Of a stretch of DNA of 64,000 nucleotides, positions 46,535 to 54,311 are shown in pieces. The stretch is taken from contig NZ_JODC01000005.1 in assembly GCF_000720765.1 (NCBI RefSeq), forward strand, positions 558,001-622,000, given 5' to 3'. This DNA comes from Streptomyces sp. NRRL S-646 (GTDB lineage: Bacteria; Actinomycetota; Actinomycetes; Streptomycetales; Streptomycetaceae). Each line of letters opens with the position of its first letter. Within the stretch, counting starts at the first letter, position 1. Both the position numbers and the translations under genes were made by a program. The notes under the pieces were generated by a model. The model was given only the letters and a program-made list of their open reading frames with translations. It was not told where the DNA came from and did no database searches.

Positions 46535-47266
46535 GTGGCGAAACTCAATCAGATCATCGCAGTGGAGAAGGGCATCAAGTCCAAGGCGCACCAGGACCTG
46601 ACGGCCGCTCATCACGGGCTGCAGAAGCCCGCTTTGCTGGCCGGTATCTCGCGTACGTACCAGCCGAAGGACGAGGAGGGCGAGCAGCTGCCGCCCGAGT
46701 CGACGCGGGTGCAGGTGCAGGCCGAGGACGTGTTGCGGGAAACCGCGGCGACCCTGACCCGGTTGTTCGACGTGACCGCCACCAAGGACTGGGCCAACTG
46801 CGCCGCCCGTGCCGATGTGAAGGTGGACGGGCGGGTGCTTGTGGCGGACGTTCCCGTCTCCTATCTGCTGTTTCTCGAGAAGCAGCTCGTCGATCTCAAC
46901 ACCTTCGTACGGAAGCTTCCCGTTCTCGACGCCTCCGAGTCGTGGGTGCAGGACCCCTCCACGGATGCCTGGAAGACGGAGCCGGTACGGACGCTGCGGA
47001 CCAAGAAGGTGCCGCGGAACCACGTCAAGGCCGAGGCGACCGAGAAGCATCCCGCTCAGGTCGAGGTCTACTACGAGGACATTCCCGTCGGGTACTGGAC
47101 CACCGTGAAGTTCTCCGGTGCTCTCCCCGCCCGCCGCGTCAACGAACTCCTCGACCGCGTCGAGAAGTTGCAGCAGGCCGTGAAGTTCGCACGTGAGGAG
47201 GCGAACGGCACGGACGTCGTCGACCAGCGGGTCGGTGACGCCGTGTTCGGCTACCTGTTCGGGTAG
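46535..47266 (+). CDS. DUF7873-like protein of unknown function, upstream of Y-RNA-like genes
   Basis: GTG 46535 starts a 243-residue protein beginning AKLNQIIAVEKGIKSKAHQD. It has an N-terminal helical part, a central segment (RLFDVTATKDWANCAARADV) and a long C-terminal helix (ARRVNELLDRVEKLQQAVKFAREEAN) ending VGDAVFGYLFG. I recall close relatives in actinobacteria and their phages, labelled DUF7873, without known function. Its position 50 bases before two permuted-tRNA-like RNAs suggests it may act with them, for example as an RNA-binding or processing partner; this is inference. Confidence 0.8.
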   Translation: MAKLNQIIAVEKGIKSKAHQDLTAAHHGLQKPALLAGISRTYQPKDEEGEQLPPESTRVQVQAEDVLRETAATLTRLFDVTATKDWANCAARADVKVDGRVLVADVPVSYLLFLEKQLVDLNTFVRKLPVLDASESWVQDPSTDAWKTEPVRTLRTKKVPRNHVKAEATEKHPAQVEVYYEDIPVGYWTTVKFSGALPARRVNELLDRVEKLQQAVKFAREEANGTDVVDQRVGDAVFGYLFG

Positions 47267-47277
47267 CCTTTGAGACT

Positions 47278-47299
47278 CCCCGGTCCTTTGCGGCCGGGG
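47278..47299 (+). terminator. hairpin after the DUF7873-like gene
   Basis: CCCCGG at 47278-47283 pairs with CCGGGG at 47294-47299, extended inward by T-G and C-G pairs. It may terminate the protein gene or form the 5' edge of the RNA transcript. Confidence 0.5.
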
Positions 47300-47315
47300 T
47301 GCGCGAAGAGCGCAA

Positions 47316-47485
47316 GCTGAAGCTGAAGCTTGTCGTGACTGCGCGGTTCCAGTGGAGGTTCGAACCCTCCCCGCGGCATCAAGAGCAATTGCTGTGATCC
47401 CCAATTGCAGTGATCCCCGTGCCGCGGTAGCCCAATTGGCAGAGGCAGACCGCGATCAAACTCAGACTCTCGCTCCAGACTCAGC
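47316..47485 (+). ncRNA. Y-RNA-like ncRNA A with circularly permuted tRNA module
   Basis: Order along the strand: anticodon-stem 3' strand CGCGGTT (47342-47348), variable loop CCAGT, T arm GGAGG-TTCGAAC-CCTCC (47354-47370), acceptor 3' strand CCGCGGC (47371-47377), a 43-nt cap, acceptor 5' strand GCCGCGG (47421-47427), TA, D arm GCC..GGC with a GG-containing loop (47430-47446), and anticodon-stem 5' strand GACCGCG (47448-47454). Acceptor: 7 of 7 pairs; anticodon stem: 7 (one G-U); T stem: 5 of 5. Flanks can pair as GTC(G)TG / CAGAC (47332-47337 with 47463-47467) and GCTGA / TCAGC (47316-47320 with 47481-47485). The 3' acceptor end is closed by the cap, so it cannot be a plain aminoacylatable tRNA. 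This fits the tRNA module of bacterial Y RNAs (YrlA). Ends are approximate. Confidence 0.75.
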
Positions 47486-47489
47486 ATTC

Positions 47490-47650
47490 GCCGTCGATCG
47501 CCGGATCGACCGGGCCCAGGCCCCAGCGCGTCGAAATGCTGGTTCAAGTCCAGTCCGCACAGCTCGATGTGCGGTGGTCCAAAGGCAGGACGCGACGACC
47601 TAACGACTGATCTGGGTTCTCAAGCGTGCCGGCGTGTGAATGTGGACGGC
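47490..47650 (+). ncRNA. Y-RNA-like ncRNA B with circularly permuted tRNA module
   Basis: Order: anticodon-stem 3' strand CGTCG (47529-47533), AAAT, T arm GCTGG-TTCAAGT-CCAGT (47538-47554), acceptor 3' strand CCGCACA (47555-47561), 6-nt cap GCTCGA, acceptor 5' strand TGTGCGG (47568-47574), TG, D arm GTCC-AAAGGCA-GGAC (47577-47591), G, anticodon-stem 5' strand CGACG (47593-47597). All 7 acceptor, 4 D and 5 anticodon pairs are Watson-Crick; the T stem has one G-U. Outer arms can pair in nested order: CCCAG with CTGGG (47612-47616), CGCCGG (47499-47504) with CCGGCG (47629-47634), GCCGTC (47490-47495) with GACGGC (47645-47650). A local hairpin at 47493-47510 competes with the outer arms. Ends are approximate. 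Confidence 0.8.
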
Positions 47651-47656
47651 ATACCA

Positions 47657-47687
47657 GGGCCCGGGGGCAGGCTACGCCCCCGGGTCC
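47657..47687 (+). terminator. terminator of the Y-RNA-like transcription unit
   Basis: GGGCCCGGGGGC at 47657-47668 pairs with GCCCCCGGGTCC at 47676-47687 (12 pairs, one G-U) around a 7-nt loop, just after ncRNA B. Confidence 0.75.
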
Positions 47688-47875
47688 GCCTGCGTTCGTC
47701 GGGGAATTGCGTTCATAAAGAACGCGGCCTTCCGGCCAACCGTCACATCCAGGAAACGCAATCGTCCCGTTCGCTCCAACGACGCGATCTACCGTGGGGA
47801 CCACAACCCGTAATTCGGCCACCGTCGCCCGAAGGCCCACCCTCGCCCTCGCCGAGACGACAGGAGCCCAGCCCC

Positions 47876-49774
47876 GTGTCCCGCCCCACCGCCCGCACCG
47901 GTGATCGCCGCCCCTTCGCCCTCCCGCCCTGGCTCGCCCACACCCTCCGCGCCCAGCGCGGCCCCATCCCCTGGAGCGCCGTGGTGCGCGGTGCTCTCGC
48001 CGCCGGGCCGCTCCTCCTCGCCGCGGTGCTCATCGATCGCACCTCCCTCGGTGTCGTCGCCGCCATCGCCGCCATGCTCGCCGGGATCAACGACCGGCCC
48101 GGCAGCCGGCGCGCCTCAGTCAAGCGGCTCGGGGTGCCCGCGCTCGCGGGGGCCGGTGGGCTGCTCGCCGGGACGTATGCCGGGGAGCATGTCGGAGCGG
48201 TCGTGCTCACCCTCCTGCTCACCGGCATCGGGCTGCTCGCCGGAGGCATCAGCGCCGTCGGGCCCGTCGCCTCCGGTGCCGGGACGCAGTTGCTCGTCGC
48301 CTCCGCGATCGGGGCCGGGATGCCGGTCCCGGAGGCGGGATGGCTGCGTGCCCTTGCCTTTCTCGCGGGCGCCGGGTGGCTGCTCGCCCTGCGGCTGCTG
48401 CTCCCCACCCCCGGTGCCACCGCCGGTGACTTCCGGTTCGACGGGGAGCGGGATGCCGTAGCGGCCGTGTACGACGCCGTGGCCGATCTGCTCGATGCGG
48501 CGGGCTCGGAGGACGGCATCGCGCGCCGTGCCGCGCTGACCGCGGCCCTCGACCATGCGCAGGACGCCCTCGCAGGCCCCCGGCTGCGGCGTTACGCCTC
48601 CTCCTCCGCGGAGCGGCGGCTGCACGCGCAGTACGCCGCCGCCCTCCCTCTCGCAGAGGCCGCGACGGCTCTCGCGTGGGCCGGGGAGGCCGTCGGCGGG
48701 CGGACATCCGAAGGGCCCCGGCGGCTCGCGGCCGCCGTACGGGAGAACACGCACACCGGGCCGCTGCCCGCACCCCACCGCTCGGCTCCCGCCCTGCGCG
48801 CTCTCGACGACGCCCTGCTCCATGCCGCCGACGCCTTCGACCAGGGGGAGGGGGGCGACCTGCACACCCGGCGGCGTACGGCCAAGGACCTTTTCCGCAT
48901 CGCCTTCGGGGCCGGCGGACGCGAGTACGGGCTGCGGGTCGCCCTGTGCTTCGGGGCCAGCGCGGCCGTGGCGCAGGCTCTGCACCACGCCCGCTGGTAC
49001 GGGCAGCACGCGCACTGGTACTGGTTGCCCGCGACCGCTGTCTTCCTCGTCAAGCCCGACCTCGGGCCGCTCGTCTCGCGGGTGCTGTGCCGGGCGGCCG
49101 GGACGGTGCTGGGGGCCCTCGTCTTCGCCGGGTTCGCCGCCGTGCTGCCGCGGCCCGAAGGGCTCGTCGCGCTCGTGGCCGTCAGCGGGGCTCTCATCCC
49201 CGTCGCCACACGGCACTTCGCCGCGCAGACCGCCGTCGTCACCGTGCTCGTGCTCGCCCTGGTGATGGTCGGCGGGGAGCCGCAGGCCTCCGCGAGCCGG
49301 ATCGGTGAGACCCTGCTGGCCTGCGCGATCGTCCTCATCGTCGGGCATCTGTCGATGCCGGGGCAGAAGGGCGGGACGGTGCAGGCCCGGCTCGTCGTGG
49401 CGGGCAGCGCCGCGCACGCCTACCTCGCCCATGTGCTGCGTGAGGCCCGCGACCCGATGGCCGGCCCCGACTCCCGAGCCACCCGCTGGACCCTCCGCCG
49501 TGAGGCCTACCGCACACTCGCCGAAGCCCACACCGCCATCGCCCTCGCCGCCGCCGAACTCCCGGCACTGGCCCGCCACTCGGAGGGCGCGGACGACGTC
49601 GTCGCCATCCTCGAGCAACTCGTCGACACGACCACCGCCTGTGCCGTGCAGCTCGACGACTCGGGATGTCTGTCCGCCCGTCAGCGAAAGCAACTCGCCG
49701 AGCTGCTCGGACAGTTCGAGAAGGGACGCGAACGGACGGGGCTACGACTGCCCGAGCTGCCCGTCGCCGTCTGA
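47876..49774 (+). CDS. FUSC-family membrane protein
   Basis: GTG 47876 has AGGAG 10 bases upstream. The 632-residue protein has two membrane blocks, at about 40-150 (VVRGALAAGPLLLAAVL, GAGGLLAGTYAGEHVGAVVL, TLLLTGIGLLAGGISAVG) and 365-500 (RVALCFGASAAVAQALHHAR, GTVLGALVFAGFAAVLP, TVLVLALVMVGG). Cytosolic helical regions lie between and after them. This matches fusaric acid resistance/aromatic acid exporter-type (FUSC) proteins. The exported compound is unknown, and no membrane-fusion partner is nearby, as expected for a Gram-positive organism. Confidence 0.85.
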   Translation: MSRPTARTGDRRPFALPPWLAHTLRAQRGPIPWSAVVRGALAAGPLLLAAVLIDRTSLGVVAAIAAMLAGINDRPGSRRASVKRLGVPALAGAGGLLAGTYAGEHVGAVVLTLLLTGIGLLAGGISAVGPVASGAGTQLLVASAIGAGMPVPEAGWLRALAFLAGAGWLLALRLLLPTPGATAGDFRFDGERDAVAAVYDAVADLLDAAGSEDGIARRAALTAALDHAQDALAGPRLRRYASSSAERRLHAQYAAALPLAEAATALAWAGEAVGGRTSEGPRRLAAAVRENTHTGPLPAPHRSAPALRALDDALLHAADAFDQGEGGDLHTRRRTAKDLFRIAFGAGGREYGLRVALCFGASAAVAQALHHARWYGQHAHWYWLPATAVFLVKPDLGPLVSRVLCRAAGTVLGALVFAGFAAVLPRPEGLVALVAVSGALIPVATRHFAAQTAVVTVLVLALVMVGGEPQASASRIGETLLACAIVLIVGHLSMPGQKGGTVQARLVVAGSAAHAYLAHVLREARDPMAGPDSRATRWTLRREAYRTLAEAHTAIALAAAELPALARHSEGADDVVAILEQLVDTTTACAVQLDDSGCLSARQRKQLAELLGQFEKGRERTGLRLPELPVAV

Positions 49775-50000
49775 CACCCGCGCCGCGACCGCGAACGCCG
49801 AGGCCGCGGGCCGGCCGGCCGAGGATCTCGTGTCCTGCGGGCGTGGTTCATGGATGACTGGGAGGAAAACTCCCGCGCGGGCAGTCGAAGATCCGGGTGA
49901 CCGCAGGGTGAACTCCCGGGCGGGGCAAGGAAATTCGTACGACAGTTCCTGTCGCGCGTCGCAGACTGGTGCCTTCGTGCCCCAGTCCCAGGAGAGGTTC

Positions 50001-50984
50001 ATGTCCAAGCAGAGCTTCATGCCCAGACTCCCGCACCTGGTCGGTACCGCCACGGCCGCCGTTGCACTGGCGGTGCTCGCAACCGCTCCCGCGTCCGCAG
50101 ACGAACCGACCGTGTCCCAGCCCCGCATAGTCGCCCACTTCGACCTTGCCGCGGGACAGACACCGGAGAACATCACGGTCGAACCCGACGGCTCCGCCGA
50201 CCTGACCTTCGCCTCCGCCCGGCAGGTCGCCCATGTCACCCGGGACGGGCACGCGTCGGTCCGCGCGACCCTGCCCGAGGAGCCGAACCCGAACACCCCC
50301 GTGCTGAAGGCCGCGACCGTCTTCGGCATCGCCCGCGCCCACGACGGCACGCTCTACGTCGACTACGCCACCGGCACCGCCAAGACCGGCATCTGGCGCA
50401 TCGCCCGCGACGGCAGCGCGCCCCGGCAGATCGCGCAGCTTCCGACCACCGCACTGCCCAACGGCCTCGCCCTCGACGAGCGCCACGGAGTGCTCTACGC
50501 CGCCGACTCGGCACAGGGCATCGTGTGGCGGGTTCCGCAGGCCGGGGGCACACCGACCGTGTGGGCCAAGGACACCGCCCTCGATCCGGTCCCGGTCACG
50601 GGCGCCGGTTTCGGCGCCAACGGCGTCAAGGTCCACGGCGGAGCCGTATGGGTGTCCAACAGCGACCGGGGCACGCTGCTGCGCATTCCCGTACGGCCGA
50701 ACGGCTCCGCGGGGGCGGTCGAGACCCGGGCGACCGGGCTCACCAACGTCGACGACTTCGCCTTCCCCGGACCGCACGACGACACCGTCCTCGCCGCCCT
50801 GATCGGCCTCAGCGAGGTCGTCGAGGTGCGCCCCGACGGCACCCACTCCGTCGTCCTCACGCAGGCGGACGGCCTGTCCAACCCGACCTCCCTGGCCGTG
50901 TGCGGCAGCACGCTCTACGTCAACAGCGCCGCGTACTTCACCCAGCAGGACCCGAACCTGCTCCTTGCCCGTCTCGACCGCTAG
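50001..50984 (+). CDS. secreted SMP-30-like beta-propeller protein
   Basis: ATG 50001 follows GGAGAGG. The 327-residue protein has a signal peptide (VGTATAAVALAVLATAPASA, cleavage near 34). The rest shows repeated propeller blades with the NGLALD / GVKVHGGAVWVSNSDRGTLL / TNVDDFAF / NPTSLAVCGSTLYVNSA pattern of SMP-30/gluconolactonase and NHL-like proteins. Candidate metal ligands (Glu, Asn, Asp) are present but not proven. It may act as an extracellular lactonase or as a structural binder. Confidence 0.8.
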   Translation: MSKQSFMPRLPHLVGTATAAVALAVLATAPASADEPTVSQPRIVAHFDLAAGQTPENITVEPDGSADLTFASARQVAHVTRDGHASVRATLPEEPNPNTPVLKAATVFGIARAHDGTLYVDYATGTAKTGIWRIARDGSAPRQIAQLPTTALPNGLALDERHGVLYAADSAQGIVWRVPQAGGTPTVWAKDTALDPVPVTGAGFGANGVKVHGGAVWVSNSDRGTLLRIPVRPNGSAGAVETRATGLTNVDDFAFPGPHDDTVLAALIGLSEVVEVRPDGTHSVVLTQADGLSNPTSLAVCGSTLYVNSAAYFTQQDPNLLLARLDR

Positions 50985-51044
50985 CCGGCCCTGCGGCGGG
51001 GCGTGCTCTCCCGGGTCTGCCTGGGGCGCGCCCCGCCGGCTCCG

Positions 51045-51998
51045 TCACTGCCCCACCCGCACCCACACCGGCGCATGATCCGACCCCGGCTGCCCCCGCC
51101 GGTCCGCCGGATCCGGCCCCACCGACGGCAGCCGCAACTTCCCCTCGCCCGGCAGGCCCGTCCCCGCCGCCGTCACCCGCTTCACCAGGCGGTGGCCGGC
51201 CAGGATGTGGTCGATCAGTTCACGGCGCCCGGAGTTGATACGGGAGTAGCGCTGCTCGGCGGGGATCAGCGGGGCCACGTCCCACAGCCGTTCCGCATCG
51301 CCCTCGTCGGGCCGGTCGTAGCCCGGTGTGCCGATCTCCGAGCCGGGCGGGCCGAGCAGGATCTGCGTGGTCGCGGCCTGCACCTCGTCGTTCAGGTCGC
51401 CCAGTACGGCGACGTCCCGTTCGCGTCCGTCCCCGGCCAGCAGGGTGTCGGCCAGCGCGCGCAGGGTCGCCGCCTCGGCGGCCCGCCGGTAGAGGGCGTA
51501 GGCGCCGTAGCGGGCCCGTTCGCCCTCGTCATGGGGGAAGAAACGGTTTCCCGGATAGGTCAGCAGCTTCGACTTGAGGTGGGCCACGGCCACCCGCAAC
51601 GGGCCGAAGTCCGTCGCGACCTCGACCGCCAGGAAGCCGCGCCCCGCCGCCGACACCGGCGCACCGGAGTCGTCCTCCTGCACGGGCCGCAGCTTCGCCG
51701 GGAACGCGTTCGTGTCGGCCACCAGTTCCACCGCCGTACGGCTGAGGAAGCCGACCCGGATGCCCCGGCCGTCCGGATGCCCGGACAGCGCGACATGCCA
51801 GTCGCCGTCCAGCATGCCGACCAGGTCGTCCAGCGCCTCGGGCTCGCCGACCTCCTGCACGCCGAGCAGCGTCGGGTCGAGCTCCGTGATCACGGCGGCG
51901 AGGGAGGCGAGCTTCGTCTCGTAGGCCGCCTTGTCCTTGGGCCCGAAGGGGCCGCCGGGCCGGTACAGGTTCTCCAGGTTCCAGGTGCCGAGGAGCAT
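51045..51998 (-). CDS. endonuclease/exonuclease/phosphatase (EEP) family protein
   Basis: ATG 51998 follows AAGGGG; an upstream ATG-less extension is not needed. The 317-residue protein carries EEP motifs: GTWNLENL, GVQEVGE (catalytic Glu), VAVAHLKSK, VLGDLNDE (Asp-Asn) and SDHAPVWV (Asp-His). There is no signal peptide. The superfamily cleaves phosphodiester bonds in DNA, lipids or nucleotides; the substrate is not evident. Confidence 0.9.
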   Translation of the reverse strand: MLLGTWNLENLYRPGGPFGPKDKAAYETKLASLAAVITELDPTLLGVQEVGEPEALDDLVGMLDGDWHVALSGHPDGRGIRVGFLSRTAVELVADTNAFPAKLRPVQEDDSGAPVSAAGRGFLAVEVATDFGPLRVAVAHLKSKLLTYPGNRFFPHDEGERARYGAYALYRRAAEAATLRALADTLLAGDGRERDVAVLGDLNDEVQAATTQILLGPPGSEIGTPGYDRPDEGDAERLWDVAPLIPAEQRYSRINSGRRELIDHILAGHRLVKRVTAAGTGLPGEGKLRLPSVGPDPADRRGQPGSDHAPVWVRVGQ

Positions 51999-52135
51999 GC
52001 CGGGCCCCTTCCAGAAGCCGTGCGGCGAGCTGTGGTGAGGACAGGGTCCCCGAGACCGGCCCATTCCGCGACCGGGCGGGACAGGATGCGCGGTTCGGCT
52101 CACGCCACCTGACGACGGCGTCGTACGTTGGCGGG

Positions 52136-53530
52136 ATGACCGACTCTCCCGCCGAGCTCGTCATCACCGGCTGCACCGTCCTCGTGCACGACGATCGGGG
52201 ACGGGTCGGGTTCGAGGAGGACGCCGCCGTCGTCGTACGGGACGGTGTCGTCGAGTCGGTGACGGCCGCCTCCGCGGTCGAGCACCTCGCCGCGGCCGAG
52301 CGCATCGACGGGCGCGGCCAGGTCGCCATGCCCGGCCTGATCAACTGCCACACCCACGCCCCGATGGTCGCGCTGCGCGGTGTTGCCGAGGACCTGCCCA
52401 CCGAGGAGTGGTTCAACGACGTCGTCTGGCCCGTCGAATCCAACCTCACCGAAAAAGATGTGGAGTTGGGAGCGCGGCTCGCCTGCGCCGAGATGATCCG
52501 CGGCGGCGTCACCTGTTTCGCGGACCACTACTTCGCCATGGACGCGGTCGCCGCCGTGGTCGAGGAGTGCGGGATCCGGGCCCATCTGGGGGAGGCGTAC
52601 TTCTCCTCCCAGGGGCCTCAAGGGCGGGAGAAATCCCTGGAGTTCGCGCTACGACACCGGGGCGGCGCCGGCGGTCGCATCACCACCGCGCTCGCCCCGC
52701 ACGCGCCGTACACCGTCGACGACGCCGACCTCACCGCCACCGCCGAACTCGCCCGCACGCACGGCCTGCCCGTCCACCTCCACGCTGCCGAGAACCGCGA
52801 CCAGACCGACGTCAGCCTCGAACGCCACGGCGTCACCCCGATCGAGGTCCTCGAGCGCACCGGCATCCTCGACGCCGACGTCCTCATCGCCCACGGCACC
52901 GGCATCACCGAGCGCGACCTGCCCGTGCTCGAACGCGCCGCAGGCCGGGTGGCCGTCGCCACCGCGCCCCGCGGCTACCTCAAGTTCGCCTGGCCCACCA
53001 CCACGCCCATCCGTGCCCTACGGGACATCGGCATCCCCGTCGGGCTCGCCACGGACGGCGCCGCCTCCAACAACTCCCTCGACGTGTGGGAGTCGATGGC
53101 GCTCACCGCCCTCATCCAGAAGCAGACCGCCGGCGACCCCCGCTGGCTGACAGCCCGTCAAGCCCTGCACCACGCAACACTGCAGAGCGCCCGTGCGGTC
53201 GGCCTCGGCGATACCCTCGGCACCCTCGCCCCCGGCCGGCGCGCGGACATCGTCCTCGTCGACCTCACCGGCCCGCACACCCAGCCCGTCCACGACCTCG
53301 CCGCCACCCTCGTGCACAGCGCCCGCTCCTTCGACGTACGGACGACGATCGTCGACGGACGGGTACTGATGCGGGACCGGGAGCTGCTCACCCTCGATGT
53401 CCCGGCGGTGGTACGGGAGCTGGGGGAGCGAATGCCCGCACTCCTCGATCGCAGCCATGGCCGCCGGATCCAGGATTACAAGACCTGGAAATCGGCCCAG
53501 GAGAAGCGTTTTGGCGCCAACCGCGGGTGA
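52136..53530 (+). CDS. amidohydrolase (8-oxoguanine / S-adenosylhomocysteine deaminase-like)
   Basis: The 464-residue metal-dependent deaminase has the amidohydrolase ligands NCHTHAPM (HxH), HLHAAEN (His), AHGTGI (His) and ATDGAASNN (Asp). The start MTDSPAELVITGCTVLVHDD forms the small beta domain. The group includes 8-oxoguanine deaminase, SAH/MTA deaminases and cytosine deaminase relatives; the exact substrate cannot be fixed, though EEWFNDVVWPVE resembles SAH/MTA deaminases. It lies divergent from the EEP gene. Confidence 0.9.
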   Translation: MTDSPAELVITGCTVLVHDDRGRVGFEEDAAVVVRDGVVESVTAASAVEHLAAAERIDGRGQVAMPGLINCHTHAPMVALRGVAEDLPTEEWFNDVVWPVESNLTEKDVELGARLACAEMIRGGVTCFADHYFAMDAVAAVVEECGIRAHLGEAYFSSQGPQGREKSLEFALRHRGGAGGRITTALAPHAPYTVDDADLTATAELARTHGLPVHLHAAENRDQTDVSLERHGVTPIEVLERTGILDADVLIAHGTGITERDLPVLERAAGRVAVATAPRGYLKFAWPTTTPIRALRDIGIPVGLATDGAASNNSLDVWESMALTALIQKQTAGDPRWLTARQALHHATLQSARAVGLGDTLGTLAPGRRADIVLVDLTGPHTQPVHDLAATLVHSARSFDVRTTIVDGRVLMRDRELLTLDVPAVVRELGERMPALLDRSHGRRIQDYKTWKSAQEKRFGANRG

Positions 53531-53612
53531 TCGGGAAGTCGCGCCAAGTGGTTTCACGCTACACAGGAAGGCCGGGACGTACGGGACGTCTCGTCTGACG
53601 GGAGGTCGGTCG

Positions 53613-53831
53613 GTGGAACTCACGATCGATGTGGCGGTGCTGCTCGCTGTCGTCGTCTTCGTGCGAATACGGCATCGCGATGTGCAGGCCCGCAGCCGCT
53701 CCGACCAGTGGCTGACCGTCTTTCTCGCCCTGGCCTTCGGCGTGCTGATCGCCCCGACCGCCTTCGGTCAGGGCGTCTTCCACGTCGTCGGACAACTCGC
53801 TCAGGGGATCACGCAGTCGGCCAACCCGTGA
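53613..53831 (+). CDS. small two-helix membrane protein
   Basis: GTG 53613 is preceded by GGGAGG. The 72-residue product has two hydrophobic helices (IDVAVLLAVVVFVRI and WLTVFLALAFGVLIAPTAF) separated by a basic loop. It follows the deaminase gene by 82 bases. Similar small proteins in Streptomyces are uncharacterised. Confidence 0.7.
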   Translation: MELTIDVAVLLAVVVFVRIRHRDVQARSRSDQWLTVFLALAFGVLIAPTAFGQGVFHVVGQLAQGITQSANP

Positions 53832-54104
53832 GCCCCGGTGCCCTGCGCTGGTCCCATGGATCCCGCCGACACGACGGCGTACGCACGGCCCTGGCCGACG
53901 TCCCGTCGAGCACCTCTGTACGCCGCGTACGAGGAATGAAACAGAAAGTAGTCGATATGTGGCCGGGATCTTCACTAAGTGACCGGATCCTCACACTCCG
54001 CGGTGAACGAGTGTCAACTACGTCTCAGTCCGGCAACTGAGCGAGGCGTTCGGCCCCTGGAAGGCGTTAACTCCTACAAGTACGACGCTTTCTGGAGGTG
54101 CAGG

Positions 54105-54290
54105 ATGGTGAACGGGCGAACAGTGCTCGAACGCTTTCCCGCGGGCGGGCCGCGGGGATCGTGGCCGGCCGAGGAGTTCGCGCATGCGCGGCGCCTGGAA
54201 GGGCTGGCCGCGGAGGTCGTCATGGACCTTGCGACGGACATGTTTCTCGTGGTCGTCCGCGGCGAGGCGAGCATCGACGCGGTCGCCTGA
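54105..54290 (+). CDS. small hypothetical protein
   Basis: ATG 54105 has GGAGG 7 bases upstream. The 61-residue product reads VNGRTVLERFPAGG... EFAHARRLEGLAAEVVMDLATDM, ending in a strand (MFLVVVRGEASIDAVA). Codon bias supports coding. It converges on the ABC transporter gene with 21 bases between stops. The preceding 270 bases (53832-54104) hold its promoter and no visible gene. Confidence 0.65.
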   Translation: MVNGRTVLERFPAGGPRGSWPAEEFAHARRLEGLAAEVVMDLATDMFLVVVRGEASIDAVA

Positions 54291-54311
54291 CCGCTCCGCA
54301 TCGGCGCCGGC

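Noticed and set aside
47387..47418. CRISPR-like direct repeats
   Set aside because: Only two adjacent 16-nt units without spacers, lying inside a tRNA-like cap loop; no cas genes.
47340..47560. tRNA-derived attachment site duplications left by an integrative element
   Set aside because: No integrase or mobile genes nearby, and 5' halves with matching acceptor strands are present, which att duplications would not provide.
47342..47597. Permuted units as functional translational tRNAs, as in some algae and archaea
   Set aside because: Bacteria lack the splicing endonuclease needed, unit B has a 6-nt acceptor cap and no anticodon loop with U33 can be built cleanly; the Y RNA model fits better. 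Unit A could give a CAA loop only with a 7-bp anticodon stem.
47342..47597. Two-piece (permuted) tmRNA
   Set aside because: Two independent tRNA modules, no tag-peptide reading frame, no alanine G3-U70 pair, and complete D arms unlike tmRNA.
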